Shown: positions 20,184-29,730, counted from the first letter of the stretch. The stretch: DNA of 36,528 nt from Myxococcales bacterium (GCA_016212965.1 JACRDA010000327.1:1-36528), one strand, 5' to 3'. Translations and numbers: made by a program. Notes: generated by a model from the sequence alone, not told the origin.

Positions 20184-20645
20184 CTAGGCAGCTTCGTCCA
20201 TCGGTGCCGGTTCCGCCGCCGCGCGCGCCCGCGCGCTCACGCCCTGGGCGCCGCGCGGGTCGCCCTTGATGGCCCGGATCCAGTCGAGGTCGCCCTTCAA
20301 CCACACGTACGCGAGCCCGACGAGCAAGACCGCGATGAACGAGAAGATCTCGACGAAGGCGAACCAGCCGAGCCCCTGGTTCACCCACGATCGGAACACG
20401 CGCGCGACGGGGTAGATGAACGCGATCTCGACGTCGAAGATGATGTAGATGAGCGCGACGATGTAAAAGCGCGGGTTGAAGTTGAACCAGGCGGGGCCGA
20501 CCGGCTCCTCCCCGCACTCGTAGGTCTGCAGCTTCTCGGGGTACATGCGGTTCGGGCGGATGAGCCGCCCGAGCAGCAGGGCCCCGACGACGAAGCCGAT
20601 GGCCACGATGAAGAAGACCCCCACCATCGCATACGCCGTCAACAT
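20184..20645 (-). CDS. nuoA: NADH-quinone oxidoreductase subunit A
   Basis: A 153-residue membrane subunit of complex I (ND3 family). Three membrane helices are visible at about 5-27, 60-80 and 92-113. The family motif is [20 protein letters not shown] on the loop between helices 1 and 2, with its conserved Cys, followed by [10 protein letters not shown] hydrophilic C-terminal tail of about 30 residues, Ala-rich, extends past the usual end. GAGGTACC precedes the ATG. It is the first gene of nuoABCD, and the 185 bases upstream should hold the operon promoter. Confidence 0.96.
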   Translation of the reverse strand: MLTAYAMVGVFFIVAIGFVVGALLLGRLIRPNRMYPEKLQTYECGEEPVGPAWFNFNPRFYIVALIYIIFDVEIAFIYPVARVFRSWVNQGLGWFAFVEIFSFIAVLLVGLAYVWLKGDLDWIRAIKGDPRGAQGVSARARAAAEPAPMDEAA

Positions 20646-20740
20646 GGTCGGTACCTCGGAGCGCGGACACCCTGCCGGGTGCGGAGCCCGCGTGACCCAC
20701 GTCTAGCCGGTGCCTCGACGGTCGTCCAGCTAGCCCTCGG

Positions 20741-20775
20741 CCTAGCATGCATGTTACGTAACGGCAATGCGCCTG
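20741..20775 (-). promoter_or_regulatory. Candidate nuo promoter or operator with GTTACGTAAC palindrome
   Basis: About 108-117 bases upstream of the nuoA ATG lies the perfect 10-base palindrome GTTACGTAAC (20753-20762), next to ATGCAT and GCATGC, in a stretch noticeably richer in A and T than its surroundings. Reading on the minus strand, TTGCCG followed after 17 bases by TAGGCC is a weak -35/-10 pair. It is the only non-coding gap before nuoA, so a promoter here is expected; the exact elements are a guess. Confidence 0.3.
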
Positions 20776-20830
20776 CTCGTCCAGGATCGCGCGCACGCGC
20801 GGCGCCCGCAACGTGGCGACCGCCAGGCGC

Positions 20831-23800
20831 TCACCGCCGTCGCTCGTCGAAGAGCGGCTCTCCCTGCGCGTCGAGCATCGCGGACCGTTCGTCGAGCCCC
20901 GTGTTCGAGCGCGAGGCCGCGGGACGGAGCTCGTCGACGAGGTGGTACTCGTTCGGGTACTCCTGGGAGAGCCAGCGCTCGCAGGCGCGCGTGTGCTCGT
21001 CGAAGAACTGCTCGGCGGCGCTCGTGGCGAGGCAAACCTCGTAGGCGCGCCGGGCGCGCTCGCGCTGCGGGGTCGCGCTGCGCGCGAGCTCGTTCTGGAA
21101 GGTGGCCTTGAGCTCGGCCCAGAGCAGCGGCGGGTCGACGTCGGGCACGTAGCCCGGCCGGTCCCAGTCACGCGGGTACGGCGCGCGCAGGATCTCGGCC
21201 ACGTAGCGCGCCCAGAGGCCCCCCGACGCCTCGGCAGCGACGACCACCCAGCGCGGCGGCGCCGCGGGGCGCAGCGCCTTCACGGCGAGGTACGCCCCCT
21301 CGGCCTCGCGGATCGCGAGCTCTTTCTTCTCCATCCAGACCTTGACCTTGGTGCGCACGAAGGCGTCGACGTCCCGCGCGCTGCCCGCGCCGCGATACAC
21401 CGGGATCGGCAGCGCGTCGGCCACGCGGCGCTTTTGCTCCGCCGCCGCCACGAGCGCCTCGCCCACGGCGGTGAGCACGCGCGTCAGGCGCCGTGCCTGC
21501 TCCTCCTCGCTGCCGCCGAGCGCCGCGAGTCGGCTCGCGACGGCCTCCGGGTCGCGCCACGCGCTCCGCACCTTGTCGTACTCGGCGTCCGCCACGGCGC
21601 CCTTGCCGCGCGCGCGGGCGATGCGAGCCATCAGGGCGTGGGCCTGGATGCGCAGGTCCTCGCTGGCCCGAGCGTCGAGGGTCGGCAGGGCGCTCGCGAG
21701 CTCTCGCTCGGCCTCGGCGAAGGCGGACTTCTCGGCGTAGTGTGCCGCGATGGCGAGCGCGAGCTGCGCCGCGCGCGCGCCGTCCTTCGACCCGAAGCGC
21801 CGCTCGAAGAGCCGCGCGGAGGCCACGGCGGCAGCAGGCTCGCCGAGCCCGAGGCGCAGCACCACCGCGTCGGCGAGCGCGTCGGGCGCACGCTCGCCCG
21901 CGGGGTCGTCCGCGGCGTAGCGCTCGTACCACCGGGCCGCCTCGTCGTAGACCGCGATCGCCTGGTAGGCGGCGCCGATCTCGTAGGTCGCGCGACGCGC
22001 GACCGCGCCGCCGTCGAGGTGGTAGCGCGGGTCGAGCAGGAGCGTGCGCACGCCGATGGCGCGCCCGACGAGCCGCGCGGCCTGGTAGGCGCGCGCCGCG
22101 TCGTAGAGCACCTCGTCGGCGAGGGCGCAGAGGGGCTCCTGCTTCTCGCAGGGCTCGCGCAGGTGCGTCTTCCAGAGCTCGAAGTACGCATCGCCGCCCG
22201 CCTCGCACGCCGCGAGCGCGCCCGCCCCCCCCGCGTCGCAGCTGCGCACGCGTCGCTCGGCGCCGAGGCGCAGCAGATCCACGTACGTGCGGTGCAGGAG
22301 CGCGCAGCTCGCGCCGTCGCCGCGCGGGCGCTCACCCTCGCAGTAGCTCGCGTAGAGCGGCCCTGCCGCGCGCTCCAGGGCGGCCGTGCAGGGCCCCAGG
22401 GTGGCGCCCTCGGCGAGCGCGAGCGCGTGCAGGGCCGCCAGGTGGTAGTTGGCAGCGTAGGGCGCGGCCTCGGCGCCCGCGTGATCGCGCAGGATGGCGC
22501 CGAACACCTCCGCCGCCTCGGCGAAGTGGCGCGCGTCGTAGAAGGTCCGGCCGAGCGCAAAGGCGACCTCGACGTGGCGCTCGGCGCTCTCGGGGTCGCC
22601 CGCGGTCGGCGCGAAGCGGCAGAGATAGCGCTGGAAGGCGCCGACCGTCGCACGCTCCTCGACGCCGAGCTCGCGCGGCGCGCGCTCCCCCTCCGACGGG
22701 GTCGCCGCGACCCCGCGTCCGCGCTCGGTGTCGAGCGCCTTCTGGTGGCACACCGCCGAGCCGAAGGACGCCGCCGAGGCGTCGCGCCCGCTCGGATCCT
22801 CGGCGTAGGCGGCGTCGAAGGCGGGCCCGCACGTCTTCCAGTCCTTCTGCGCGTAGGCGAGATCCGCCTGCCAGTAGCGCACCTTCGCGAGCGTCGGCCA
22901 GTCCTCCTTCACCAGGCGCGGGAAGGTGAAGCCGCGGAAGGCGTCGCGGCCGAAGCTCGCGATCACGGCCGCGTACCAGCGCGCCGCGCCGGCGAGCGCG
23001 CGCGCGTCGCCGGTGCCACGCACCCCGCCCGAGCCCACGGCCTCGAGGTGCCAGGCCGTGGCGACGTCGAGCAGGAGCTCGGCCGTGTCGTTGGCGCAGC
23101 TCGCGCGCAGGGCGTCGGGGTGCCGCCCGGCGTCGAAGCGCTGCCAGCTCCGGAGCTGCTGCTCGAGCTCGGCGCCGACCGCGTCCTTGTCCCCGCTCTG
23201 CCACGCGAGCGTCGCGCGCGTCACGGCGCTCTGGTAGGCGCAGCTCCGGTCGCCCGGATTGCGCCGCAGGAGCTCGCGGTGGAGCGCGATGGCATCGGCG
23301 TAGCGCCCGCGGTCGACGAGACCGGTGCCGAGCCGCTCGAGCCACGCGAAGGCCCGCGTGCTCGACCCCGGCGCGTCGCCCGCAAGCGGCGCGATGAAGT
23401 CGAAGGCCCGGCCGACGTCGCCGGCCGCGGCGTACACGGCGCCGAGATCGCGCCGCGCGTGCTCGGCGAGCCCCGTCGGGTCGCCGAGCGGCCGGCGCTC
23501 GAGCGCGACCACGAGCGCCGCGAAGTCGTCGATGGCTCGGTCGAGCGCACCCTGGTTCCAGTGCACGTAGGCGAGCTTGTTCTGGGCGTGCGCCCAGAGC
23601 GCGCCGTCCGCCGGGGCCCGCTGCAGGACCTCGCGATAGGCCTGCTCGGCCGCACGCCACTTCTGGGGCTCGCCGAGCGCCGCCTCGTAGAGCTCCTCGC
23701 CGAACGCGAGGTAGGCGCGCGGCAGGAAGGACGAGCTCGGCCAGTCCGAGACGATCCGGAGGTACACGTCGCGCGCGCCCGCGCGGTCGCCGGCCTGCTC

Positions 23801-24442
23801 GAGCTCGTAGGCCCAGAAGTAGAGCGCTTCGTCGGCACAGCCATGCTGCTGCGCGGGCTCGAGACAGAAGCGCGGGTGGGTCGTCGCGAGCGACGCGTAG
23901 TGCCGGACGGCCCCCTTGCGCGCCTCGTCGCGCACCCGCCCAGCCTTCCCGGCCGCATCCCGGAGCTGGCGCGCCGCGTCCGGCTGCGCGGTCGCGACCG
24001 CACGCGCCTTCAGCTCGGCGTCGAGCTTCTCGTTGGAGGCCGCCGCCGCGAGCTCGGCGTAGGCGTCGGCGAGCTGCCGCAGCACCTTCGGGTGGTCGCT
24101 TGCGCTCGCCGCCGTGTCGTGGAGGAGGCCCTCGAGCCCCGCGATCTGCGCGAGCAGCAGCGCCTTGTCCCGCGGGTGCAGGACCGCGGGGCGCGTCTCG
24201 GTGGACGGGCCGTCGACCGGGCGCCCGGGTCGCGGCGCAGCCTTCGGCTCGGGCGCGGCGCTCACCGGCAGCGAGGGCCGCGGCGCCGGGCCCGTCCCGG
24301 CGCTGCCGTCCGCGCAATCCCACGCGGCGCGCCGCAAGGGCTCGGGGACGCACGCGTCCTCGGCCCGTGCGAGCGCGCTCGCTCCGACCACGGCGAGCCC
24401 CGCGAGACCCGCCACCCACTGCCACCACCCGTGTCTGTGCAT
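20831..24442 (-). CDS. Large secreted TPR-like helical repeat protein
   Basis: A 1203-residue protein. The ATG at 24442 has GGAG at a proper distance and starts a signal peptide ([22 protein letters not shown], likely cut after ALARA), so the protein is probably periplasmic; it has no lipobox. The rest is mostly Ala/Arg/Glu-rich helical repeats of TPR character, for example [40 protein letters not shown] and [20 protein letters not shown], with many A-x-x-Y-x-x-A patterns. Similar giant TPR proteins in myxobacteria often work in envelope complexes, but no partner can be named. It precedes nuoA on the same strand with 185 bases between, and lies downstream of the 430-base gap. Confidence 0.85.
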   Translation of the reverse strand: MHRHGWWQWVAGLAGLAVVGASALARAEDACVPEPLRRAAWDCADGSAGTGPAPRPSLPVSAAPEPKAAPRPGRPVDGPSTETRPAVLHPRDKALLLAQIAGLEGLLHDTAASASDHPKVLRQLADAYAELAAAASNEKLDAELKARAVATAQPDAARQLRDAAGKAGRVRDEARKGAVRHYASLATTHPRFCLEPAQQHGCADEALYFWAYELEQAGDRAGARDVYLRIVSDWPSSSFLPRAYLAFGEELYEAALGEPQKWRAAEQAYREVLQRAPADGALWAHAQNKLAYVHWNQGALDRAIDDFAALVVALERRPLGDPTGLAEHARRDLGAVYAAAGDVGRAFDFIAPLAGDAPGSSTRAFAWLERLGTGLVDRGRYADAIALHRELLRRNPGDRSCAYQSAVTRATLAWQSGDKDAVGAELEQQLRSWQRFDAGRHPDALRASCANDTAELLLDVATAWHLEAVGSGGVRGTGDARALAGAARWYAAVIASFGRDAFRGFTFPRLVKEDWPTLAKVRYWQADLAYAQKDWKTCGPAFDAAYAEDPSGRDASAASFGSAVCHQKALDTERGRGVAATPSEGERAPRELGVEERATVGAFQRYLCRFAPTAGDPESAERHVEVAFALGRTFYDARHFAEAAEVFGAILRDHAGAEAAPYAANYHLAALHALALAEGATLGPCTAALERAAGPLYASYCEGERPRGDGASCALLHRTYVDLLRLGAERRVRSCDAGGAGALAACEAGGDAYFELWKTHLREPCEKQEPLCALADEVLYDAARAYQAARLVGRAIGVRTLLLDPRYHLDGGAVARRATYEIGAAYQAIAVYDEAARWYERYAADDPAGERAPDALADAVVLRLGLGEPAAAVASARLFERRFGSKDGARAAQLALAIAAHYAEKSAFAEAERELASALPTLDARASEDLRIQAHALMARIARARGKGAVADAEYDKVRSAWRDPEAVASRLAALGGSEEEQARRLTRVLTAVGEALVAAAEQKRRVADALPIPVYRGAGSARDVDAFVRTKVKVWMEKKELAIREAEGAYLAVKALRPAAPPRWVVVAAEASGGLWARYVAEILRAPYPRDWDRPGYVPDVDPPLLWAELKATFQNELARSATPQRERARRAYEVCLATSAAEQFFDEHTRACERWLSQEYPNEYHLVDELRPAASRSNTGLDERSAMLDAQGEPLFDERRR

Positions 24443-24872
24443 CGGACGCTCCATGGACGGACACCCACACCGGGCCAAAGAGCCCGGCCGTGCCGGAAGA
24501 GCCGCGCGCGCGGTGCGTGGAGAGCCACGCACCGCGCACACGGGTGCCGCGACGCCGTCGGGGGCGACTCGGGCGCCGTGCGCCGGGCGCACGCGGGCCG
24601 TGTCGGTCGCACCTCGATCGACGCGCGGCCGTCTTGACTGGCCGCTCGAAGCGAGCCGCCGCCGCGTCGGAGTGACCGCGCGGCCGCGGGGCTCGCCATC
24701 TGCAAACGCTAAGAGGACACGCGCGGTGCCCTAGCTAGCAGCAAGCAGAAGCCATCCCCCTACGACGAAGGCGACGCGGCCCGAGTCCGGAGCCACACGT
24801 CGCCGACGAAGGATTCCAGTTTAAGGGCAATATTCCAGCAATGCAATAGCGCCGACGTTGGAGACGTGCTTC
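24443..24872. other. Longest gene-free gap in the window
   Basis: Between the start of the repeat protein and the stop of the short-chain dehydrogenase gene there are 430 bases with no convincing gene. The half next to the repeat protein (to about 24700) is GC-rich and gives Arg- and Ala-rich frames with no recognisable protein. From about 24700 the base composition drops and the patch at 24811-24850 is clearly AT-rich. It must contain the promoter of the repeat protein gene and the end of the upstream transcript. Confidence 0.7.
24811..24850. promoter_or_regulatory. AT-rich patch with repeated ATTCCAG and GCAAT motifs
   Basis: By count, 17 of 40 bases are G or C, far below the rest of the window. 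ATTCCAG occurs twice (24813-24819 and 24832-24838, 19 bases apart) and GCAAT three times (24827-24831, 24838-24842, 24843-24847). The patch starts 23 bases past the dehydrogenase stop and about 370 bases before the repeat protein ATG. It could be a protein-binding site, a promoter or a transcript end; I find no good hairpin and only poor matches to -35/-10 boxes. Confidence 0.35.
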
Positions 24873-25709
24873 CTACTCAGGCCCGTCAGCCGCCGGCAGC
24901 GGCGCGACACCGACCGCCTCGGCGCTCGCCTCGTAGAAGCGCCGGGCGAGGTGCGCGTCGGCGGCGAGCGGGCTCATCTGCGCCTCGCGCCCCGCGGCGA
25001 AGTAGCGGCCGTGCACGCGCGCGCCGACGGGCTCGAGCGCGAGCAGGACGCTGGTCGCCGCGCCCTCCGCCAGCGAGTCGCCCCCCTGCATGCCGAAGCC
25101 CTCGGTGAGGAGCTTCGTCGACACGACGCCGGGGTGCAGGGCGTTGACCGCCACGCCGCGCGCCCGGCGCGCGAGCTCCACCGTGAAGAGCACGTTGGCG
25201 AGCTTCGAAGCGGCGTAGTGGCCGTAGGGCTCGAAGCGGCGCCGCACGAGGCCGACGTCGTCCGGATCGACCGCGCCGCGCTGGTGCGCGACGGAGCTCA
25301 CGTTGACGACGCGCGCGATGGCCTGCCCGGCGCTCGCGAGCAAGAGGTGCGTGAGCAGGAACGGCGCGAGGTGGTTCACGGCCATCGTGAGCTCGAAGCC
25401 GTCCGGGCTCGTCGCGAAGCGCCGCATGTACACGCCCGCGTTGTGCACGAGCACGGTCGGACGCTCGGGCCGCGCCGTGAGCGCCGCCGCGAGCTCACGC
25501 ACGGCGGCGAGCGAGGCGAGGTCGCAGAGCACGGGCTCGGGCAGGCGGCCGCCGGTCGCCTGCTCGATGGCCTCGCGCGTGGCGGCGAGCTTCGAGGCGC
25601 TCCGGCCGTGGAGCACGACCCGCGCGCCGCGGTGGGCGAGCTCGCGAGCCGTCTCGCGGCCGATGCCGTCGGTGGCGCCGGTGACGAGGACGACGGGCGC
25701 TGCGCTCAT
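24873..25709 (-). CDS. Short-chain dehydrogenase/reductase
   Basis: A 278-residue SDR enzyme of the retinol-dehydrogenase/WW-domain oxidoreductase-like branch, using NAD(P)H on an unknown carbonyl or alcohol. The cofactor motif TGATDGIG is at 10-17, HGRS follows strand 2 (favouring NADPH), LVHNAGVY is present, and the catalytic Ser lies in VVNVSSVAHQ with Y165-xxx-K169 in YGHYAASKLANV. The ALHPGVVSTKL block after the active site is also typical. No signal peptide. The ATG at 25709 is 14 bases past the stop of the upstream lipoprotein gene, so both may be on one transcript. Confidence 0.93.
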   Translation of the reverse strand: MSAAPVVLVTGATDGIGRETARELAHRGARVVLHGRSASKLAATREAIEQATGGRLPEPVLCDLASLAAVRELAAALTARPERPTVLVHNAGVYMRRFATSPDGFELTMAVNHLAPFLLTHLLLASAGQAIARVVNVSSVAHQRGAVDPDDVGLVRRRFEPYGHYAASKLANVLFTVELARRARGVAVNALHPGVVSTKLLTEGFGMQGGDSLAEGAATSVLLALEPVGARVHGRYFAAGREAQMSPLAADAHLARRFYEASAEAVGVAPLPAADGPE

Positions 25710-25723
25710 GCGTCGTTCGAGGG

Positions 25724-26872
25724 TCAGTACGCGCTGCGCACGCAGTCGTAGGTGAGCTGGATCGCGGGGCCGGTGTCGAGCACCTCGAAGTCGGTCGGCT
25801 GGATCGAAGCGAGGTCGAAGGTGCCGAGCAGGCCGGCCCACTTCGCGACGGTGAAGCGGTCGCTCTGCGCCGTGAGCGCGATGTTGCCGCCGTCGGCGAG
25901 GGCCATGCCGTAGCGCTGCAGGGCGCGCGCCACGACCCGCGCGCCGTCGTTCGGGAGCGACGCGAGGTCGAAATTCGCGCGCAGGCGCCAGCGCGAGCCG
26001 TAGACGGGCGCGGGCGCGGGGCCGCTCGGTCCACCCGCGTGGGTCCCCGGATGGGAGTACCAGCCGCCGCGCATGCGCGCGTTCGGCAGGATGAAGCGGA
26101 TCGCGTGTGCGATCTCGCCCGCCGCGACCTCGTCCGCGCTGAACAGCAGCGGCGCGATGGGGAAGCCCGCCGCGTCGGCGCTCGTGCACTGCTCGCCGCG
26201 CCCCTCGACGCCGTACACGCGCGTCATGTCCCAGGCGGCGAGACAGCCGCCGTAGAACGTGCCGCCGACGATGTTGGCGCGCCACATCTCGAACAGCCGA
26301 TGCAGGTCGTTGTCGACCACGATGAGGTGGCAGTCGCCGTCGCTCACGCACTCGTAGCCGGTCTCGCCCTCGAGCGCGCCGCCCGGCGGCACGGGCACGT
26401 CGACGGCGTCGCAGTCCGGCGCGTAGAAGTCCGCGGTCTCTATGAAGCTCTGGTAGGTGGTCTGCGGCGTCTTCTGGAGCACCTCGATCGAGTAGTCGAT
26501 GCGGATCTCGCCCGTGCCCCAGGAGCCGTTGTTCTCGAGCCACTGCGTGATGGCGGCCGAGTCGGCGCGAACCGCCGCCTGCGAGACGTCCTCGTACATC
26601 CACGCCCCCGCGGGGAAGTAGGCGCCGCTCGGGGCGCCTGCGCTGCCGCCGGCACCACCGGTCGCGCCGGTGCCGGTGCCGCCCGTGCCGTTGCCGCCCG
26701 TGCCGGTCCCGCCGGTCGCATCTCCGCCCGCGCCGGACCCGCCCGTGCCGGTCGAGGTGCTCGTCGTCGTGGTGCCCCCCGCGGCGCCTGTGCCGGCGTC
26801 GCCGCCGCCGCTGGTGCAGCCGAAGAGCCCGACGAGCACGCACGCGCCACCCCACCCCTTCACGTTGCGCAT
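25724..26872 (-). CDS. Lipoprotein of a secreted family of unknown function, with Gly/Thr linker
   Basis: A 382-residue predicted lipoprotein. The N-terminus MRNVKGWGGACVLVGLFGC gives a basic start, a hydrophobic core and a lipobox. A linker rich in GTGG follows (about 20-78). The remaining 300 residues contain DGDCHLIVVDNDLHRLFEMW, GGCLAAWDMTRVYG, TSADAAGFPIAPLLFSADEV, HAIRFILPNAR and ARALQRYGMALADGGNIALT. From memory this matches a widespread secreted family in actinobacteria and other bacteria with no assigned function; I cannot confirm it without a search. The linker would let the domain stand off the membrane. The gene diverges from the phosphodiesterase gene at 26951 and precedes the dehydrogenase. 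Confidence 0.88.
   Translation of the reverse strand: MRNVKGWGGACVLVGLFGCTSGGGDAGTGAAGGTTTTSTSTGTGGSGAGGDATGGTGTGGNGTGGTGTGATGGAGGSAGAPSGAYFPAGAWMYEDVSQAAVRADSAAITQWLENNGSWGTGEIRIDYSIEVLQKTPQTTYQSFIETADFYAPDCDAVDVPVPPGGALEGETGYECVSDGDCHLIVVDNDLHRLFEMWRANIVGGTFYGGCLAAWDMTRVYGVEGRGEQCTSADAAGFPIAPLLFSADEVAAGEIAHAIRFILPNARMRGGWYSHPGTHAGGPSGPAPAPVYGSRWRLRANFDLASLPNDGARVVARALQRYGMALADGGNIALTAQSDRFTVAKWAGLLGTFDLASIQPTDFEVLDTGPAIQLTYDCVRSAY
26641..26757. repeat. Degenerate tandem repeat coding for a GTGG linker
   Basis: A run of imperfect GCCGGTGCC/GCCCGTGCC-like units within the lipoprotein gene. On the minus strand it encodes alternating Gly, Thr and Ala (GTGG and ATGG units). Such repeats are common as flexible linkers just after the lipobox in myxobacterial lipoproteins, and they are likely to change length by slippage. 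Confidence 0.7.
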
Positions 26873-26950
26873 GAGCACGATGCTAGCCCAGGTCGGCCCC
26901 GCGGCGGCAACACCGGCGACCCGGCGGCCTTTTCTTGGCATCATGGGTGC

Positions 26951-27946
26951 GTGAGCCGCTCCCCGCACGCAGCGTCATGCCTCCGTCAAGCCCGCGGGCT
27001 CGCCCCGCTGGCAGCCCTCGCGCTCGCCGCCTGCACGAGCGCGAGCCCCGTCGAGCCGGGGGCGGGCGGCGCGGGCGGCAGCGGCCACGGCGTCGTGCTG
27101 CCCGATCCGGGCGTGTACGACTGCACGGCCGCGACGCCACCAGAGCGCGTGACGGCGATCGACCCGAGCTGCGCCACGGACCGGACGTGCGCGCAGAAGC
27201 TCGTGTCCGGGCACCGCGGCGCGGGCGGGCAGCTCGGCGTCCTCGCCCCGGAGGACACGCTCGCGAGCGTGCGGGCCGCGATCGCCATCGGCCTCGATTT
27301 CGTGGAGACCGATCCGCGACCGAGCGCGGACGGCGTGCTCGTGAACCTGCACGACACCACCGTCGACCGCACGACCGACGGCACCGGCGCGGCCGCGGAC
27401 CTGACGCTCGCAGAGCTCCAAGCGCTCCACATCGACGCCGGTGCCTTCCCGGGCGACTACGCCTGCGAGCGCATCCCGACCCTCGAGGAGGTGCTCGCGA
27501 CCGCGCGCGGCAAGGTGCACGTGCTCGTCGACGCGAACAAGACCGACCGCGTGGATCTGCTCGTCGCGGCGATCCAGGCCACCGACACGCTCGACTGGGC
27601 GATCTTCGACACGAGCAGCACCGCCAAGATCGAGGAGGCGCTGCTGCTCGAGCCCGCGCTCCACACCATGGTGCGCGTCGGTACCTCGGCCGAGCTCGCG
27701 GCCGCGCTCGCGCTCTTCGCCAACCACCCGCCCGTCATCGTCGAGCTCTCCGACGTGCCGTCGCCCAAGGCGCTCACCGACGAGGTGCACGCCGCGGGTC
27801 ACCGCGCGCTCATCGACGTGTTCGCGTTCGATCTGCTCGCCAAGTTCTCGAACGACCCGGACGACTACGCGCCGGTGTTCGCCGACGGCATCGACATCGC
27901 GCAGAGCGACCGCCCCGAGCTCGTGCTCCACTACCTCGGCCGCTGA
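26951..27946 (+). CDS. Glycerophosphodiester phosphodiesterase-like lipoprotein
   Basis: A 331-residue predicted lipoprotein of the GDPD family, which cleaves glycerophosphodiesters to glycerol-3-phosphate and an alcohol. A GTG start gives a signal ending in lipobox LAAC near residue 30. The catalytic domain starts at about 85 with SGHRGAGG (His88) and APEDT, a variant of the usual PENT, followed by FVETDPR with Glu119 and Asp121, and NLHDTTVDRTTDGTG with His134, the set of residues expected for activity. The rest (VHVLVDAN, FANHPPVIVE, SDRPELVL) completes the TIM barrel. The real start is unsure because the frame is open upstream, but only the GTG at 26951 gives a signal peptide. It diverges from the neighbouring lipoprotein gene across 78 bases. 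Confidence 0.85.
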   Translation: MSRSPHAASCLRQARGLAPLAALALAACTSASPVEPGAGGAGGSGHGVVLPDPGVYDCTAATPPERVTAIDPSCATDRTCAQKLVSGHRGAGGQLGVLAPEDTLASVRAAIAIGLDFVETDPRPSADGVLVNLHDTTVDRTTDGTGAAADLTLAELQALHIDAGAFPGDYACERIPTLEEVLATARGKVHVLVDANKTDRVDLLVAAIQATDTLDWAIFDTSSTAKIEEALLLEPALHTMVRVGTSAELAAALALFANHPPVIVELSDVPSPKALTDEVHAAGHRALIDVFAFDLLAKFSNDPDDYAPVFADGIDIAQSDRPELVLHYLGR

Positions 27947-27964
27947 GCCGCCCGGGCGCGTCGC

Positions 27965-28669
27965 TCAGCTCGGCCGGGCGCCGCGCGCCTTCGCCATCGC
28001 GGCGCGGAGGTACGGGTTCACGCGCCGCACGACGGCGAGCGGCGCGCTCTCGCCGCCGTAGGCGTGGCCCGGGTAGAGCACCATGTCGTCGGGCAGCGTC
28101 GCGAGCCGCTGCGACAGCGTGCGCTCCATCTCCTCCGGGCTCCCGCCCGGCAGATCCACGCGCCCGCAACCCTCGAGGAACAGCGTGTCGCCCGCCACGA
28201 GCGCGTCCTTCACGCGGAAGCACTGCGAGCCCGGCGTGTGCCCGGGCGTGTGCAGGAGCTCGATCTCGATGCCCCCGACGCTGATGCGATCACCGCCATG
28301 GTGGCGCGCGAGATCGCTCTCGGACAGGCCCGTCACCTGCTTCACGCCGTCGGCCTCGAGCTCGTGCACGTGCACCTTGCCCGGCGCGAGATCCATGAGC
28401 TTCGCGAGCCCCTCGATGCGGAGGCCGAAGATGGAGCCGCCCACGTGGTCGGGGTGGTAGTGCGTGACGAGCGCGCCCGTGACGCGCATGCCGTCGTCGC
28501 GCGCCCGATCGAGCGCCCCGGCCACGTCCCACGCCGGGTCGACGACGAGGCAGGTCCCGGTGTCGCTGTCGCCCACGAGGTAGACGAAGTTCTGCATCTG
28601 GGCGCCGGCGACGTCGTCCACGCCGATGTCGCGCCCCACGAGGAGCTGCCGCAGGTAGAAGGTGGCCAC
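27965..28669 (-). CDS. MBL-fold hydrolase, glyoxalase II-like
   Basis: A 234-residue metallo-beta-lactamase fold enzyme. THYHPDHVGG is the metal-binding HxHxDH motif, followed by LLHTPGHTPGSQCF, VAGDTLFLEGCGRVDLPGG and LYPGHAYGG, the standard metal ligands and the layout of the glyoxalase II/persulfide dioxygenase group. The GCGRVDLPGG segment is like enzymes of the YcbL/Blh kind. It should hydrolyse a thioester or similar bond; the substrate is unknown. The start is GTG 28669. It is the last of three same-strand genes after the HtrA protease and the DUF2804 gene, 58 bases from the latter, and converges with the phosphodiesterase gene. Confidence 0.93.
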   Translation of the reverse strand: MATFYLRQLLVGRDIGVDDVAGAQMQNFVYLVGDSDTGTCLVVDPAWDVAGALDRARDDGMRVTGALVTHYHPDHVGGSIFGLRIEGLAKLMDLAPGKVHVHELEADGVKQVTGLSESDLARHHGGDRISVGGIEIELLHTPGHTPGSQCFRVKDALVAGDTLFLEGCGRVDLPGGSPEEMERTLSQRLATLPDDMVLYPGHAYGGESAPLAVVRRVNPYLRAAMAKARGARPS

Positions 28670-28727
28670 GACGCGTTCTTAGCCTCGATTGCGCGCGAGC
28701 GCGAAGGCAACGGGCGCCGGGCCCTCG

Positions 28728-29729
28728 TCACCAGCGCGCGCGGAAGTCCTCGGCCCAGCCGAACAGCCCCGCGAGATCGTGGTCGAGCACGCGCCCCTCG
28801 AAGTGCCCGAAGCCGAGCACGAGCTCGGCGGCGAGGACGCCGAGCGACAGGCGCGGGTGCTCGTCGAGCTCGGGCACGAAGCGGAGCGCGACGCCCCGAC
28901 CCTCGATGCGCCAGGGCCGCCGGGGCACGCGGCGGTCGAAGTCGAAGCGGAGCTCGCCCGGAAGCTTGTGGAGGCGCCCGTCGACGACGAGGGCGTTCTC
29001 GCTCGGGCCGGCGCCGGCCGTCCACTGCGCGCCGAGGTTGAGGCCGAGCGTGCGGCCGCCCGCGACCCCCGCGGCCGAGGCCCAGTTCCACGCGCTCCGC
29101 CAGGGCCAGACACCGCGACCGAAGTCGAGGCACGCGAAGGCCCCGTCGGCGAGCGGACGCCGCACGCCGTCGAGGGCGAGCGAGCCCCGGGCCGGTAGAG
29201 CCGTGTGCTTGGCGCTGTAGGCGAAGTGCCGCTCGTCCCAGCCGACCGCGACCCCCAGCGTCTCGTGCCCCGGGGGACGCGTCACGGTCACGTCGACCGC
29301 GAGCCCGGGCGCCCGCGCGAGGAGCGCGACCTCGCGGCCGAGGTCGCGGAGCGAAAGCGCGAAGCGGCCGCGCCGGACCGATACCTCCCCCTCCCCGTCG
29401 CGCACCGGCAGGGGCATGCGCCACCCGAGCGGCGCCGCCGCCGCCCCGCGAAAGCGACGCCCGCTCGCGCGATCGACGACGACCGCGACCGCGAGACCGA
29501 GGTAGTCGAGGTCGACGAAGGTGAGCGACACGATCTCGCGGGGCGAGGTCACGGCCCAGTAGTGCCAGCGCTTGCGCCGACCCCAGGGCCCCGGGACCTC
29601 GCACGCGCAGAGCGGCGCGCGCGAGAAGCCGCGCGCGTCGGGGTCGAAGCGGCCGTCGGCGCGGCAGAGCGCGACGGGCGTGGCGATCTCGCGCTCCTCT
29701 GCAGCCTCGCGGGCGAGCCCGAGCGCCAC
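28728..29729 (-). CDS. DUF2804 domain protein
   Basis: A 333-residue protein matching the DUF2804 family throughout. Recognisable blocks are RRKRWHYWAVTSPREIVSLT, VDLDYLG, HFAYSAKHTALPARGSL, LDFGRGVWPWRSAWNWASA, NLGAQWTAGAGPSENALVVD and the closing HFEGRVLDHD through GWAEDFRARW. The family has no known function. No signal peptide or membrane helix. The GTG start lies one base after the stop of the HtrA-type protease gene, so the two are tightly co-transcribed and possibly coupled. The MBL-fold hydrolase follows 58 bases later. Confidence 0.9.
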   Translation of the reverse strand: MALGLAREAAEEREIATPVALCRADGRFDPDARGFSRAPLCACEVPGPWGRRKRWHYWAVTSPREIVSLTFVDLDYLGLAVAVVVDRASGRRFRGAAAAPLGWRMPLPVRDGEGEVSVRRGRFALSLRDLGREVALLARAPGLAVDVTVTRPPGHETLGVAVGWDERHFAYSAKHTALPARGSLALDGVRRPLADGAFACLDFGRGVWPWRSAWNWASAAGVAGGRTLGLNLGAQWTAGAGPSENALVVDGRLHKLPGELRFDFDRRVPRRPWRIEGRGVALRFVPELDEHPRLSLGVLAAELVLGFGHFEGRVLDHDLAGLFGWAEDFRARW

Positions 29730-29730
29730 G

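Noticed and set aside
20813..24637. Plus-strand frame of 1274 codons opposite the repeat protein
   Set aside because: Its sequence is biased to Arg, Val, Gly and His with no domain. The minus strand has a signal peptide, ribosome binding site and TPR-like repeats.
26039..27946. Longer 635-codon version of the phosphodiesterase
   Set aside because: The extension covers the divergent lipoprotein gene in antisense, including its Gly/Thr repeat; the signal peptide and lipobox start at 26951.
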